Source: Hyphomicrobiales bacterium | GTDB taxonomy: Bacteria; Pseudomonadota; Alphaproteobacteria; Rhizobiales; Rhizobiaceae | NCBI GenBank assembly: GCA_026400435.1 | Contig: JAPLOZ010000092.1 | Location: 1 to 64,000 of the forward strand | Reading direction: 5' to 3' | Length of the DNA: 64,000 bases | In this document: positions 1 through 11,970 of the stretch, piece by piece | Layout: each line of letters starts with the position of its first letter | Numbering within the stretch: position 1 is the first letter of the stretch | Made by a program: the position numbers and the translations under genes | The notes under the pieces: generated by a model | Seen by the model: only the letters and a program-made list of their open reading frames with translations | Databases searched by the model: none | Told to the model about the DNA's origin: nothing

Positions 1-1
1 G

Positions 2-868
<867 letters not shown>

Positions 869-892
869 TCCTCCTGCTTTGGTAAAGCAGCG

Positions 893-920
893 AAAGCCCG
901 GCTAGGCGGCCGGGCTTTTT
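893..920 (+). terminator. Rho-independent terminator after dnaK
   Basis: AAAGCCCGGC-taggc-GGCCGGGCTTTTT stem-loop plus T run directly after the dnaK stop. Confidence 0.8.
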
Positions 921-1077
921 GCTAGGTGGGCGCAACCAGGCGGGGTTCGAAAAATGGCTTGTGTTGCACCGGAACTCTGGCAATGGCGCCGCCGACTTAC
1001 TAAATCGGGAGCCAGTCATTTGCAGGATGGCGCCGCACAATGCACAAAGTCATTGAACATCCGGGCTTCGGGGCGAC

Positions 1078-2202
1078 ATGAAAGCTGACTTCTACGAAAC
1101 GCTCGGCGTCGCCAAGGGCGCCGACGACAAGGAACTCAAGGTTGCGTTTCGCAAACTGGCCATGCAGTTCCACCCCGACCGCAATCCCGGCGACCATTCC
1201 TGCGAGCACAAGTTCAAAGAAATCAACGAAGCCTACGAGACGCTGAAGGACCCGCAGAAGCGGGCCGCATACGACCGCTTCGGCCATGCGGCGTTCGAGC
1301 AGGGCAACGGCGGCGGACACGGTTTTGCCGCGGGCGGTTTCGCAGACATCTTCGAGGATATCTTCGGCGACATGATGGGCGGCGGGCGCCGCCGTTCCAG
1401 TGGCGGGCGCGAGCGCGGCGCTGACCTGCGCTACAACATGGAGATCTCGCTGGAGGAGGCCTTCGCCGGCAAGACCGCTCAGATCAGGGTTCCCGCTTCG
1501 ATCGCCTGCACCGATTGCTCCGGCAGCGGCGCAAAACCCGGCACGCAGCCTGTGACCTGCACCATGTGCGGCGGCCACGGCAAAGTGCGCGCGACCCAGG
1601 GCTTCTTTTCCGTCGAGCGCACCTGCCCGACATGCCAGGGGCGCGGCCAGACCATCAACGATCCCTGTCCGAAATGTTCCGGCCAGGGCCGCGTCGTCGA
1701 GGAGCGCTCCCTCTCGGTCAATATCCCGGCCGGCATAGAGGACGGCACGCGCATCCGGCTGGCCAACGAGGGCGAAGCGGGCCTGCGCGGCGGACCCCCC
1801 GGCGATCTCTATATATTCTTGTCGGTCAAGCCGCACGAATTCTTCCAGCGCGACGGGGCGGACCTCTACTGCAAGGTGCCGATCTCGATGACGACGGCGG
1901 CGCTGGGCGGCGCCTTCGAGGTCGCCACGCTCGATGGCACCCAGACGCGCGTCAAGGTGCCGGAAGGCACCCAGAACGGCCGGCAGTTCCGCCTCAAGGG
2001 CAAGGGCATGCCGGTGCTGCGCCAGCCGCAGATCGGCGACCTCTATATCCAGACCGCGGTCGAGACGCCGCAGAGCCTGTCCAGGCGCCAGCGCGAACTT
2101 CTGGAAGAATTCGAGAAGCTGTCGTCGACCGAGAATTCGCCGCAGTCGAGCGGGTTCTTCTCGCGCATGAAGGAATTCTTCGATTCTTTCGGCGAGCGTT
2201 GA
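1078..2202 (+). CDS. dnaJ: Chaperone protein DnaJ
   Basis: J domain with [10 protein letters not shown] region, CxxCxGxG zinc-finger repeats, located right after dnaK. Confidence 0.98.
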   Translation: MKADFYETLGVAKGADDKELKVAFRKLAMQFHPDRNPGDHSCEHKFKEINEAYETLKDPQKRAAYDRFGHAAFEQGNGGGHGFAAGGFADIFEDIFGDMMGGGRRRSSGGRERGADLRYNMEISLEEAFAGKTAQIRVPASIACTDCSGSGAKPGTQPVTCTMCGGHGKVRATQGFFSVERTCPTCQGRGQTINDPCPKCSGQGRVVEERSLSVNIPAGIEDGTRIRLANEGEAGLRGGPPGDLYIFLSVKPHEFFQRDGADLYCKVPISMTTAALGGAFEVATLDGTQTRVKVPEGTQNGRQFRLKGKGMPVLRQPQIGDLYIQTAVETPQSLSRRQRELLEEFEKLSSTENSPQSSGFFSRMKEFFDSFGER

Positions 2203-2308
2203 ACTGCAGCCCTCCGAAAACGCGGATTGGTTGCCAACGTCATGCTGCGACCTTGCGTTGACGCAGCGGACTGTTATGTGTCCGCGTACCGATTGATGGA
2301 GACCGTCG

Positions 2309-2911
2309 ATGGCCGGTTCGGGACTGCGCAGGCTGGCGTCGAAATTCGATGACGAACTGAAGTTCTTCAAGGGCTGGATCGACAAGCCGCGCGCCGTCGG
2401 CTCGATCGTCCCCACCAGTTCGGTAACCGCGCGCCGCATGGCTTCGATCGTCGACACGACATCTGGCCTTCCCGTTCTCGAGGTCGGGCCCGGCACGGGC
2501 GTCATCACCAGGGCGATCCTGCGCCTCGGCGTGCAGCCGAAGGACCTCGTCACGGTCGAGTACTCGCACGATTTCGTCTCGCATCTGCGCCGCAACTTTC
2601 CCGGCGTGACCGTCATCGAGGGAGACGGCTTCAACCTCGACAAGACGCTCGGCGACCGGAGCGATACGAAGTTCGACTGCGTCGTTTCGGGCGTCCCGCT
2701 CTTGAATTTCCCGGTCACCAGGCGCGTCGCCTATCTGGAAAACCTCCTGTCGCGCATCCCGCGGGGACGGCCGGTGGTGCAGCTGACCTATGGGCCGCGC
2801 TCGCCCATCCCGCCAGGCTTCGGCGACTACACGGTCGAGCGGTTCCACTTCATCCTGCGCAACATCCCGCCGACGCGGCTGTGGCTCTACCGCCGTGCAC
2901 TGAGGAACTGA
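2309..2911 (+). CDS. pmtA: Phospholipid N-methyltransferase (PmtA-type)
   Basis: SAM motif VLEVGPGTGVITRAIL; overall resembles rhizobial PmtA; dnaKJ-pmtA order familiar from rhizobia. Confidence 0.85.
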   Translation: MAGSGLRRLASKFDDELKFFKGWIDKPRAVGSIVPTSSVTARRMASIVDTTSGLPVLEVGPGTGVITRAILRLGVQPKDLVTVEYSHDFVSHLRRNFPGVTVIEGDGFNLDKTLGDRSDTKFDCVVSGVPLLNFPVTRRVAYLENLLSRIPRGRPVVQLTYGPRSPIPPGFGDYTVERFHFILRNIPPTRLWLYRRALRN

Positions 2912-2919
2912 TCGCCGAC

Positions 2920-3531
2920 GTGGTTTCGCTTCCGAAGGTCCTCATCCCCAAAGTCCTCGTCTTCGCCGGGTCGTTGCGCACGGGCGCATTCAGCATCAAG
3001 ACGGCCGACGCCGCGATGAAGGAACTTGCCCTGCAAGGTGCCGACGTCACCAGGATATCGCTCGGTGATTATCCGCTGCCGCTGGTCGATCAGGATCTCG
3101 AAATGGAAAAGGGCGTCCCCGAGAATGCCCAGAAGCTGGCCCGCCAGATCGCCGCGCATGACGGGCTTCTCATAGCGAGCCCCGAATACAACGCCTCGAT
3201 CCCGCCGCTGCTCAAGAACGCCATTGACTGGGTGGGCCGCGTCAGGCGCGACGGCGCCCGCCCCTTCAAGCCCTTCGAAGGCAAGGTGGCTGCGCTCTGT
3301 TCGTCATCCGACGGCAACTTCGCGGGCATGCGCGGTCTCTACCATCTGCGCGCCGTGCTGATGGCCTGCCAGGTCGAGGTGATCACGCCGCAATGCTCCG
3401 TCGCGCGGGCGGCGGAGGCGTTTGACGATGACGGCCAGTTCAGGGAGGAACGTCTGCGCTATCAGATGGAGACGGTGTGCAGGACGTTGATCGAGCGCGC
3501 GGCCATGATGTCGACGCGGATCGGGCATTGA
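2920..3531 (+). CDS. NADPH-dependent FMN reductase family protein
   Basis: [19 protein letters not shown]...[24 protein letters not shown] flavodoxin-like motifs; start probably GTG at 2920 (ORF open from 2881). Confidence 0.9.
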   Translation: MVSLPKVLIPKVLVFAGSLRTGAFSIKTADAAMKELALQGADVTRISLGDYPLPLVDQDLEMEKGVPENAQKLARQIAAHDGLLIASPEYNASIPPLLKNAIDWVGRVRRDGARPFKPFEGKVAALCSSSDGNFAGMRGLYHLRAVLMACQVEVITPQCSVARAAEAFDDDGQFREERLRYQMETVCRTLIERAAMMSTRIGH

Positions 3532-3547
3532 AGAGAAGGAAGCCGGC

Positions 3548-4231
3548 ATGCGGGAAAGACTGATCGTCGGGCTGGACGTCGCGACCCTTGCGGAGGCGCA
3601 AAGCGTCGTGCGCGACCTCGAGGGCGTCGTCTCGTTCTATAAGATCGGCTACCAGCTGGTTTTCGCCGGCGGGCTGGACTTCGCGCGTGAGCTGGCCGCG
3701 GGTGGCACGCGGGTATTCCTCGACATGAAGCTGCTCGATATCGACAACACGGTTGCCAAGGGGGTCGAGAACATCGCCAGGATGGGGGTCTCGATGCTGA
3801 CTCTGCACGCCTATCCCAGAGTGATGCGAGCGGCGGTTGACGCCGCCAGGGGATCGGGCCTGACGCTGCTTGGCGTGACCGTGCTGACGTCGATGGACGA
3901 TGAAGACCTGGCGGAGGCCGGCTACGGATTGAAAACGCGCGGCCTTGTGCTGCGCCGGGCAGAACAAGCGCTGGCGGCCGGAATGGGAGGCATTGTCTGC
4001 GCCGCCGACGAGGCTGCGGCCGTGCGCAAGGCGGTCGGCCCGGATCTCGCGGTGGTGACGCCGGGCATCCGCCCGGCGGGCGCTGCGCACGGCGACCAGA
4101 AGCGCGTCATGACGCCCGCCGAGGCGATACGCGCCGGCGCCAGCCATCTGGTCGTTGCGCGGCCGATCATTGCCGCGCCGGACCGCCGCGCGGCCGCGGC
4201 CGCGATCCTTGCGGAGATGGCGTCAGCCTGA
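3548..4231 (+). CDS. pyrF: Orotidine 5'-phosphate decarboxylase
   Basis: [35 protein letters not shown] motifs. Confidence 0.96.
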   Translation: MRERLIVGLDVATLAEAQSVVRDLEGVVSFYKIGYQLVFAGGLDFARELAAGGTRVFLDMKLLDIDNTVAKGVENIARMGVSMLTLHAYPRVMRAAVDAARGSGLTLLGVTVLTSMDDEDLAEAGYGLKTRGLVLRRAEQALAAGMGGIVCAADEAAAVRKAVGPDLAVVTPGIRPAGAAHGDQKRVMTPAEAIRAGASHLVVARPIIAAPDRRAAAAAILAEMASA

Positions 4232-4268
4232 GCCACGGATTGCGGCCAGTTTGCAGGAGGAGGAGAAC

Positions 4269-4562
4269 ATGCCCAAGGGATACTGGATCGCGCATGTCGA
4301 TGTCAGGGACGCCGAGGCCTACAAGGACTATGTCGCGGCGTCCAAGATCGCGTTTGACAAATATGGCGCCCGCATGTTGGCGCGCGGGGGCGCATACGAG
4401 GCGACGGAGGGGCAGGCTTGGCCACGCAACGTGGTGATCGAGTTCGCCTCCCTGAAAGCCGCACAGGACTGTTATCATTCCCCGGAATACGCGGCGGCGC
4501 GGGCAATACGCCACAAGGTCGCTACCGCGCAGATGGTTCTGGTCGAGGGCGTTCCGGACTGA
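4269..4562 (+). CDS. DUF1330 domain-containing protein
   Basis: MPKGYWIAHVDVRDAEAYKDYVAASKIAFDKYGARMLARGG is typical DUF1330; internal ATG at 4269 after aggagga RBS. Confidence 0.9.
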   Translation: MPKGYWIAHVDVRDAEAYKDYVAASKIAFDKYGARMLARGGAYEATEGQAWPRNVVIEFASLKAAQDCYHSPEYAAARAIRHKVATAQMVLVEGVPD

Positions 4563-4610
4563 ACGGGAAGCGGCCGGTGCGCCGGTGGCTGGCGTCACGC
4601 TGCGTCACAT

Positions 4611-4622
4611 TGCATCGCAACA
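4611..4622 (+). promoter_or_regulatory. Possible PhaR-like operator upstream of phaZ
   Basis: TGCATCGCAACA resembles the TGCRNYGCA-type PhaR site recalled from rhizobial literature; 165 bp upstream of phaZ. Confidence 0.35.
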
Positions 4623-4648
4623 AAACATCGCTAACTTCGTTGTCAGGG

Positions 4649-4681
4649 GCATTTCCGTTTTTCTCCGGGTAACGGAAATGC
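4649..4681. other. 11-bp perfect stem-loop upstream of phaZ
   Basis: GCATTTCCGTT (4649-4659) ... AACGGAAATGC (4671-4681). Confidence 0.7.
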
Positions 4682-4786
4682 GCTATCTGTTTGTCTTGCG
4701 CGATTCCGGATGCAGACCGCTGCGCCCCCTTTCGGAACCGACGCGGGGCATGAAGCAGCCGGACGCGACCCGGCAGATGGGGTCCG

Positions 4787-6052
4787 ATGTTCTATCAACT
4801 CTACGAATTCAATCACGCCGCGGTGCAGCCATTGCGCGCCTATGCAGATGTGATGAAGTTGCTCTATTCCAATCCGCTCAACCCGATTTCCCACACGCCT
4901 TTGGGGCGCTCGGTCGCAGCCGCCGCCGAACTGTTCGAGCGCACCACCCGCCGCTACGGCAAACCTGCCTTCGGCCTGACGCAGACGACGGTCGACTGGA
5001 AAACGGTAGCTGTCGCGGAGCGGGTCGTCTGGTCCCGGCCGTTCTGCAATCTCATCCGCTTCGAACGCGATCTTGCGCCCGGCGCCAAATCCGGCCCCAA
5101 GCTGCTGATCGTGGCGCCGATGTCGGGACACTACGCAACCTTGCTGCGCGGCACGGTCGAAGCCATGATGCCGCACGCCGACGTCTATATAACCGACTGG
5201 ACCGACGCGCGCATGGTGCCGGCAGCCGAGGGGAGCTTCAATCTAGACGATTATATCGACTACGTGATCGGCATGTTCCACGAACTGGGGCCGGACACGC
5301 ACGTCATGGCGGTTTGCCAGCCATCGGTGCCGGTTCTTGCCGCCGTGGCGCTGATGGAAGCCAGCAAGGATCGGTTCGCTCCGGCAACCATGACCCTGAT
5401 GGGCGGACCGGTCGATACGCGCCGCAATCCGACCGCCGTCAACCTGTTGGCCGAGGAAAAAGGCATCGACTGGTTCCGCGACAACGTGATCATGCCGGTT
5501 CCGTGGCCCGAGCCGGGCTTCGGGCGAGCGGTCTATCCCGGCTTCCTGCAGCTGTCAGGCTTCATGGGCATGAACCTCGACCGTCACATCACGGCGCACA
5601 AGGAGTTCTTCATGCATCTCGTGAAGAACGACGGTGACGGCGCCGAGAAGCACCGCGATTTCTACGATGAATATCTGGCGGTGATGGATCTGACCGCCGA
5701 GTTCTATCTCCAGACCGTTGACACGGTCTTTGTGCGCCATGCCCTGCCCAAGGGCGAGATGACGCACCGCGGCACGCCGGTTGATCCGAAGGCAATCCGC
5801 AATGTCGCGCTGCTGACGATCGAGGGCGAGAACGACGATATATCGGGCATTGGCCAGACCGAGGCTGCACATGCGCTCTGCGTCAATATCCCGGCCGGGA
5901 GGCGCGCACACTACATGCAGCCGGCGGTCGGCCACTATGGCGTATTCAACGGCTCGCGCTTCCGCTCCGAAATCGTGCCGCGCATCGCCGATTTCATCGC
6001 AAGCTACGGCGGCAAGCGTCCAGCGACGAGGCAAAGAACGGCGAAACATTAG
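4787..6052 (+). CDS. phaZ: Intracellular polyhydroxyalkanoate depolymerase
   Basis: MFYQLYEFNHAAVQPLRAYAD N-terminus and VMAVCQPSVPVLAAVALM nucleophile region typical of rhizobial PhaZ. Confidence 0.93.
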   Translation: MFYQLYEFNHAAVQPLRAYADVMKLLYSNPLNPISHTPLGRSVAAAAELFERTTRRYGKPAFGLTQTTVDWKTVAVAERVVWSRPFCNLIRFERDLAPGAKSGPKLLIVAPMSGHYATLLRGTVEAMMPHADVYITDWTDARMVPAAEGSFNLDDYIDYVIGMFHELGPDTHVMAVCQPSVPVLAAVALMEASKDRFAPATMTLMGGPVDTRRNPTAVNLLAEEKGIDWFRDNVIMPVPWPEPGFGRAVYPGFLQLSGFMGMNLDRHITAHKEFFMHLVKNDGDGAEKHRDFYDEYLAVMDLTAEFYLQTVDTVFVRHALPKGEMTHRGTPVDPKAIRNVALLTIEGENDDISGIGQTEAAHALCVNIPAGRRAHYMQPAVGHYGVFNGSRFRSEIVPRIADFIASYGGKRPATRQRTAKH

Positions 6053-6200
6053 GCTGCTTCGCCTTTTTTGTTGCAAATCCGCCGCAATAAAATTGCGCCG
6101 GTAACCATCACGACAATCTGACGGCCTATCGAATTGACAGCCTCGCAGCATCGCTCTTAACCTTTCATTAAGGAAACCAGAGGGGCGGGGCCGGGTTCTG

Positions 6201-6821
6201 ATGAACGCCGTGGGGCATTCGTGGATTCGCGCGGGGATCGCACTGGCCGCATCGGCGGCGTGCCTTGCCTGCGGCGATGCCATGGCGGCGGGCCAGCCCA
6301 TGTTGACTGGGGGCCTGACCTCCCAGCCCATCGGGCACTATGAATTCTGCAAGGCTAATCCTGCCGAGTGCAACACCCGCCTGCGTGACGATGGCCCGGA
6401 ACACATGACCGGCACGCTCTGGAGGGAAATCGCCGCGGTCAGCGCCGCCGTCAACGCGGCGGTGAAGCCGGTCAACGACATCGACCTTTATGGCAAGGAC
6501 GAGGTCTGGGCCTATCCTGTTGGCGCGGGCGACTGCGAGGATTATGTGCTGGAGAAGCGCCGCGACCTGATGCGCGAAGGCTTGTCGCTGTCCAACCTGC
6601 TCATCACGGTGGTCCGCAAGCCCGACGGCGAGGGTCACGCCGTGCTCACGGTGCGCACGGACCAGGGCGACTACATTCTGGACAATCTCACCGACGCGGT
6701 GCGGCTGTGGAACGAGACCGGCTACCGCTTCCTGAAACGCCAGGCGAGCAACCATACCGGCCGCTGGGTGACAATCCGCGAGGCCCAGCCCTCCGCCCCG
6801 CTGGTCGGTTCGGTCAAGTAA
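6201..6821 (+). CDS. Transglutaminase-like cysteine peptidase (BTLCP family), secreted
   Basis: Signal peptide; Cys region GAGDCEDYVLEKRRDLM, His in GEGHAVLTV, Asp in DYILDNLTDAV. Confidence 0.92.
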   Translation: MNAVGHSWIRAGIALAASAACLACGDAMAAGQPMLTGGLTSQPIGHYEFCKANPAECNTRLRDDGPEHMTGTLWREIAAVSAAVNAAVKPVNDIDLYGKDEVWAYPVGAGDCEDYVLEKRRDLMREGLSLSNLLITVVRKPDGEGHAVLTVRTDQGDYILDNLTDAVRLWNETGYRFLKRQASNHTGRWVTIREAQPSAPLVGSVK

Positions 6822-6842
6822 CCCCCAAACGCCACGCCTGCA

Positions 6843-8372
<1,530 letters not shown>

Positions 8373-8474
8373 GTCGCCCCTCCGGATCCGCCCAGCGGTT
8401 GCACCGCGGAGGTTGGATCAGATGTCCCGTAGACACAAGGAAGCACAGACTAAGGGGAAAGACAAGAACAATAC

Positions 8475-8525
8475 CAGAACATATATATGGTTCTGAGTGC
8501 AGTCGGGTTGTACCTGGTTGTACTT
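8475..8525. other. Palindrome plus tandem 10-mers in comM 5' region
   Basis: CAGAAC(8475-8480)-N9-GTTCTG(8490-8495) with CATATATATG core, followed by GGTTGTACCT|GGTTGTACTT (8506-8525). Confidence 0.6.
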
Positions 8526-8556
8526 GTGGAACGAAAGTGGGCCATCGTCCCACCGA

Positions 8557-9345
8557 TCAGTCGACCGGAGCGCCTGCCGCCCGGTAATAATCCTTGACCC
8601 AGCCGACCGGCTGGGTGCCGAACTTGCGTTTGGTTCCCCAATGCACGCCTGGCTTCAGGATAAGGTCCCATGGGCGGGGAATTCCGTGGAAGATCACCAC
8701 TTTGGCGCGCTTGGGCTGACGAACCTCCGTGAACAGAAGGTTGAACGGGTAGTACCATAGGCAGGAGCGCCTGAAGCTGACGCACCAGCCGTGCGGCCAG
8801 TAGGTGCGGTTGGTTACCGTCTCGGTCAGATAGGCCTGGTCGTGATAGGCAATCGCGTAGGCCTTCTCCTTGTCGGCCATGAACCGGTCGTAGATGTAGT
8901 TCCCGTCCTGCGGCTTGAATGCCAGGAATGCGGCCTGAACGCCGCGATCTGGTCGCATCGCAACCGGCAGCAGGCTCCACAGCGCCGGATTCCACTCGCG
9001 CAGGATATGCAGGCTGCTACTAGCGCGCACCATCTCGACGAACGGGTCGAGCGGTTGCTGGATGATGACGTCGAGGTCGAAATACATGACAACGTCGGCA
9101 TCTGGAAACAGGCCTCGCTTGAACACCGCGAGCTTGGCCCAACAACCGGTATTCCACCGCTCGGGCTCCAGCCCCATGTCGGGGATAGGCATGGCGTCGA
9201 TGCCTTCGGCGATGCCTTCCGGCTTGTCCGTCAGGCACACGAAACGGAACGGCATCGAGAGGTTTCGTTTGACGGCTGCATGCAGCACATTCACGTGGAC
9301 GGCGGGAAATGCTGTTCCCCACTTCATGCAAACGACGGTCAGCAT
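8557..9345 (-). CDS. Putative glycosyltransferase
   Basis: DVVMYFDLDVIIQQPLDPF DxD motif; CLTDKPEGI; rhizobial glycosyltransferase-like protein. Confidence 0.75.
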   Translation of the reverse strand: MLTVVCMKWGTAFPAVHVNVLHAAVKRNLSMPFRFVCLTDKPEGIAEGIDAMPIPDMGLEPERWNTGCWAKLAVFKRGLFPDADVVMYFDLDVIIQQPLDPFVEMVRASSSLHILREWNPALWSLLPVAMRPDRGVQAAFLAFKPQDGNYIYDRFMADKEKAYAIAYHDQAYLTETVTNRTYWPHGWCVSFRRSCLWYYPFNLLFTEVRQPKRAKVVIFHGIPRPWDLILKPGVHWGTKRKFGTQPVGWVKDYYRAAGAPVD

Positions 9346-9452
9346 TGAGCGTCCTCACCCATTCGCTGCCCGACGTGCCCCGGTTGCCAGCGCTGCGACC
9401 CTCTTAGCGAGGTTGGCGCAAGCCGTCCATGGCCGCGCAGCGCATCGGGACG

Positions 9453-10394
9453 CTATGCCCTGCGGGCTTCCACCGCATCCCAGAACAGAGCGGCGATATC
9501 GGCGCCGCCGAAGCGTTTCACCTCGCGCACGCCGGTCGGCGACGTCACGTTGATCTCCGTCATCCAGTCGCCGATGACATCGATCCCCACAAGGATGAAG
9601 CCGCGCTCGCGCAGCGATGGGCCGATGCGCTCGCAGATCTCGCGTTCCCGCTTCGTCAGGTCCGTCTTTTCGGCGCGTCCGCCGACATGCATGTTGGAGC
9701 GCGATTCGGTATCCGACGGTACGCGGTTGATCGCGCCGACCGCTTCCCCCTCGATCAGGATGATGCGCTTGTCGCCCTTGCGCACATCCTTGAGGTAGCG
9801 CTGCACGATGAACGGCTCGCGAAACATCTGCCCGAACATCTCGAGCAGGGAGGCCATGTTGCGGTCGGCGTCGTGCAGGTGGAACACGCCGGCGCCGCCG
9901 TTGCCGTAGAGCGGCTTGACGATGATGTCGCCATGCTCCTTGCGGAATGCCGCCACCTCGGCGGGGTCTTTGGTGATCAGCGTTTCGGGCATCAGGTCCG
10001 GAAACTCGGTGACGAAGATCTTCTCGGGGCTGTTGCGGACCCAGGCGGGGTCGTTGACGACCAGCGTCTTCGGGTGGATGCGCTCCAGAAGATGCGTCGT
10101 CGTGATGTAGTTCATGTCGAAGGGCGGGTCCTGCCGGAGCAGGATCACGTCCATCTCCTGGAGGTCGGTACGCACCGGCTCGCCAAGCGAAGCGTGGTTG
10201 CCCTTCTCGTCGCGCACGGTCATTTCCTCGATCCGCGCAAAAACCTTGCCGCCGACCATGGAAAGCCTGTCTGGCGTGTAGTGGAACAGCCGGTGTCCGC
10301 GCCGCTGCGCTTCCAGCGAAAGCGCGAAGCTGGTGTCGCCGGCGATCGACACGGTCGAAACGTGGTCCATCTGGACGGCGACTTTGAGCGGCAT
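9453..10394 (-). CDS. gshB: Glutathione synthase
   Basis: [60 protein letters not shown]. Confidence 0.96.
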   Translation of the reverse strand: MPLKVAVQMDHVSTVSIAGDTSFALSLEAQRRGHRLFHYTPDRLSMVGGKVFARIEEMTVRDEKGNHASLGEPVRTDLQEMDVILLRQDPPFDMNYITTTHLLERIHPKTLVVNDPAWVRNSPEKIFVTEFPDLMPETLITKDPAEVAAFRKEHGDIIVKPLYGNGGAGVFHLHDADRNMASLLEMFGQMFREPFIVQRYLKDVRKGDKRIILIEGEAVGAINRVPSDTESRSNMHVGGRAEKTDLTKREREICERIGPSLRERGFILVGIDVIGDWMTEINVTSPTGVREVKRFGGADIAALFWDAVEARRA

Positions 10395-10487
10395 GGCCTT
10401 ATCCCCCAACAATCTGGTGCTGCCGATATAGGCACCAGCGCGACGTCTGCCAATCGCCGGGCGACCGTTTGCCTGGCGCGGCGACCT

Positions 10488-10862
10488 TCAGCGGTCGAAC
10501 ACCAGCCGCGAGTAGCCGAGATAGGATAAGATCATGGCGGCAAGCGAGGCGACCACGACGGCCGCGACGGGAGGCGTCTGCGGGACGGCAAGCAGCACGC
10601 CGCTGTACACCAGGTAGTTGGCGATGCTGCTGGCGATCCCGACGCCGCCATAGCGCGCGCCCTCACGCAGCCTGCTCCTGCCCGACGGACCGAACGTCAG
10701 GGTCCGGTTGCAGAGCCATGTCACTGTCAGCCCGCAGGCGATCGACACCAGCCGTCCGAGGAACGGCCCGAGCGGCGTTGCCCACAGCAGCACGGCAAGC
10801 AGCCCGGCGTCGACGGCGAAGCCGACGCAGCCGACGATCGCAAAGCGCAGGAAGCGGCTCAT
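10488..10862 (-). CDS. GtrA family membrane protein
   Basis: FLRFAIVGCVGFAVDAGLLAVLL, 4 TM, CNRTLTFG motif; ATG at 10862 overlaps upstream GT2 stop by 4 bp. Confidence 0.9.
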   Translation of the reverse strand: MSRFLRFAIVGCVGFAVDAGLLAVLLWATPLGPFLGRLVSIACGLTVTWLCNRTLTFGPSGRSRLREGARYGGVGIASSIANYLVYSGVLLAVPQTPPVAAVVVASLAAMILSYLGYSRLVFDR

Positions 10863-11860
10863 GCCGCCCGCGGCGACCCGCGCTTTGTCGCCGGCTTGGG
10901 CAGTTCGCCAACCTCGCGCCTGGGGCGCCGCGCCGGTATCGACAGGTAGAAGATGCGCTTCTGCTCGGCGCGCCCACGCGACACCGAATCCAGAATGAGC
11001 CCGGTGACGATCATCATGGCGGAGAACATCAGCAGGCCGAGCGAAAGCACCCATGTCGGCATGCGGGGCACCAGGCCCGTCGCCGCGTATTCGATGAGGA
11101 TCGGCGTCATCAGGGCCATGCTGACCAGCGCGAAAAAGGCAGCTATTGCGCCGAAGAAGCGCATCGGCCGCGTCTCCTTTGCAAGCATGGCGAACATCCA
11201 GAGGATTTTCGCGCCATCCTTGTAGGTAGAGAGCTTCGAGGAAGATCCCTCCGGGCGCCGGCCGTAGTCGAGCGCGATTTCGGTGACTGGCAGCTTGAGC
11301 TGGGAGGCGTGGACCGACATTTCGGTTTCGATCTCGAAACCGCCCGACACCGCCGGGAAGCTTTTCACGAAGCGGCGCGAAAATGCCCGGTAACCGGAAA
11401 AGATGTCGCTGAAGTCGCGTCCGAACATGCGTTTGTAGAGCCCGTTGAACAGGCGGTTGCCGAATGCGTGGCCGGCGCGGCCGGCGTCGTCGGTGACGCC
11501 GCGGCGGGTGCCCACCGCCATGTCGGATTGGGCCGTCAGCAGCACATTGATAAGCTGCGGCGCGTCTTCGGGCGCGTAGGTGCCGTCGCCATCGACCATC
11601 AGATAGACGTCGGCTTCGACGTCCGCGAACATGCGCCGGACCACGTTGCCCTTGCCCTGGCGGGCCTCGCGGATGACGATGGCGCCCGCGGCGCGCGCCC
11701 TGAGCGCGGTCAGATCGCTCGAGTTGTTGTCATAGACATAGATCGACGCGGACGGCAGCGTCGCGCGGAAGCGCGAAACGACGTCGCCGATCGTCTGCTC
11801 CTCGTTGTAGCAGGGGATGAGGATTGCGACGGCAAGGTCGTCGAGAGGGCCGTGGTTCAT
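10859..11860 (-). CDS. GtrB/DPM-like family 2 glycosyltransferase with two C-terminal TM helices
   Basis: AVAILIPCYNEEQTIGDVV; VDGDGTYAPED; C-terminal hydrophobic pair. Confidence 0.92.
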   Translation of the reverse strand: MNHGPLDDLAVAILIPCYNEEQTIGDVVSRFRATLPSASIYVYDNNSSDLTALRARAAGAIVIREARQGKGNVVRRMFADVEADVYLMVDGDGTYAPEDAPQLINVLLTAQSDMAVGTRRGVTDDAGRAGHAFGNRLFNGLYKRMFGRDFSDIFSGYRAFSRRFVKSFPAVSGGFEIETEMSVHASQLKLPVTEIALDYGRRPEGSSSKLSTYKDGAKILWMFAMLAKETRPMRFFGAIAAFFALVSMALMTPILIEYAATGLVPRMPTWVLSLGLLMFSAMMIVTGLILDSVSRGRAEQKRIFYLSIPARRPRREVGELPKPATKRGSPRAA

Positions 11861-11970
11861 GGTAATCTCCAGTGCCTGCGCCGGTGAAGCGTCGGCAAGT
11901 GCGGGCGCTTTACTATTTCTTGAAGCCGTTAAGGCTAGGTTTAGCCGGGCGCGAACTTCCGGAATTACTT

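Noticed and set aside
1000-2718. 572-aa minus-strand ORF opposite dnaJ/pmtA
   Set aside because: Antisense to two clear genes; no domain signatures.
9429-10529. 366-aa plus-strand ORF opposite gshB
   Set aside because: Antisense artefact; gshB motifs are clear on the minus strand.
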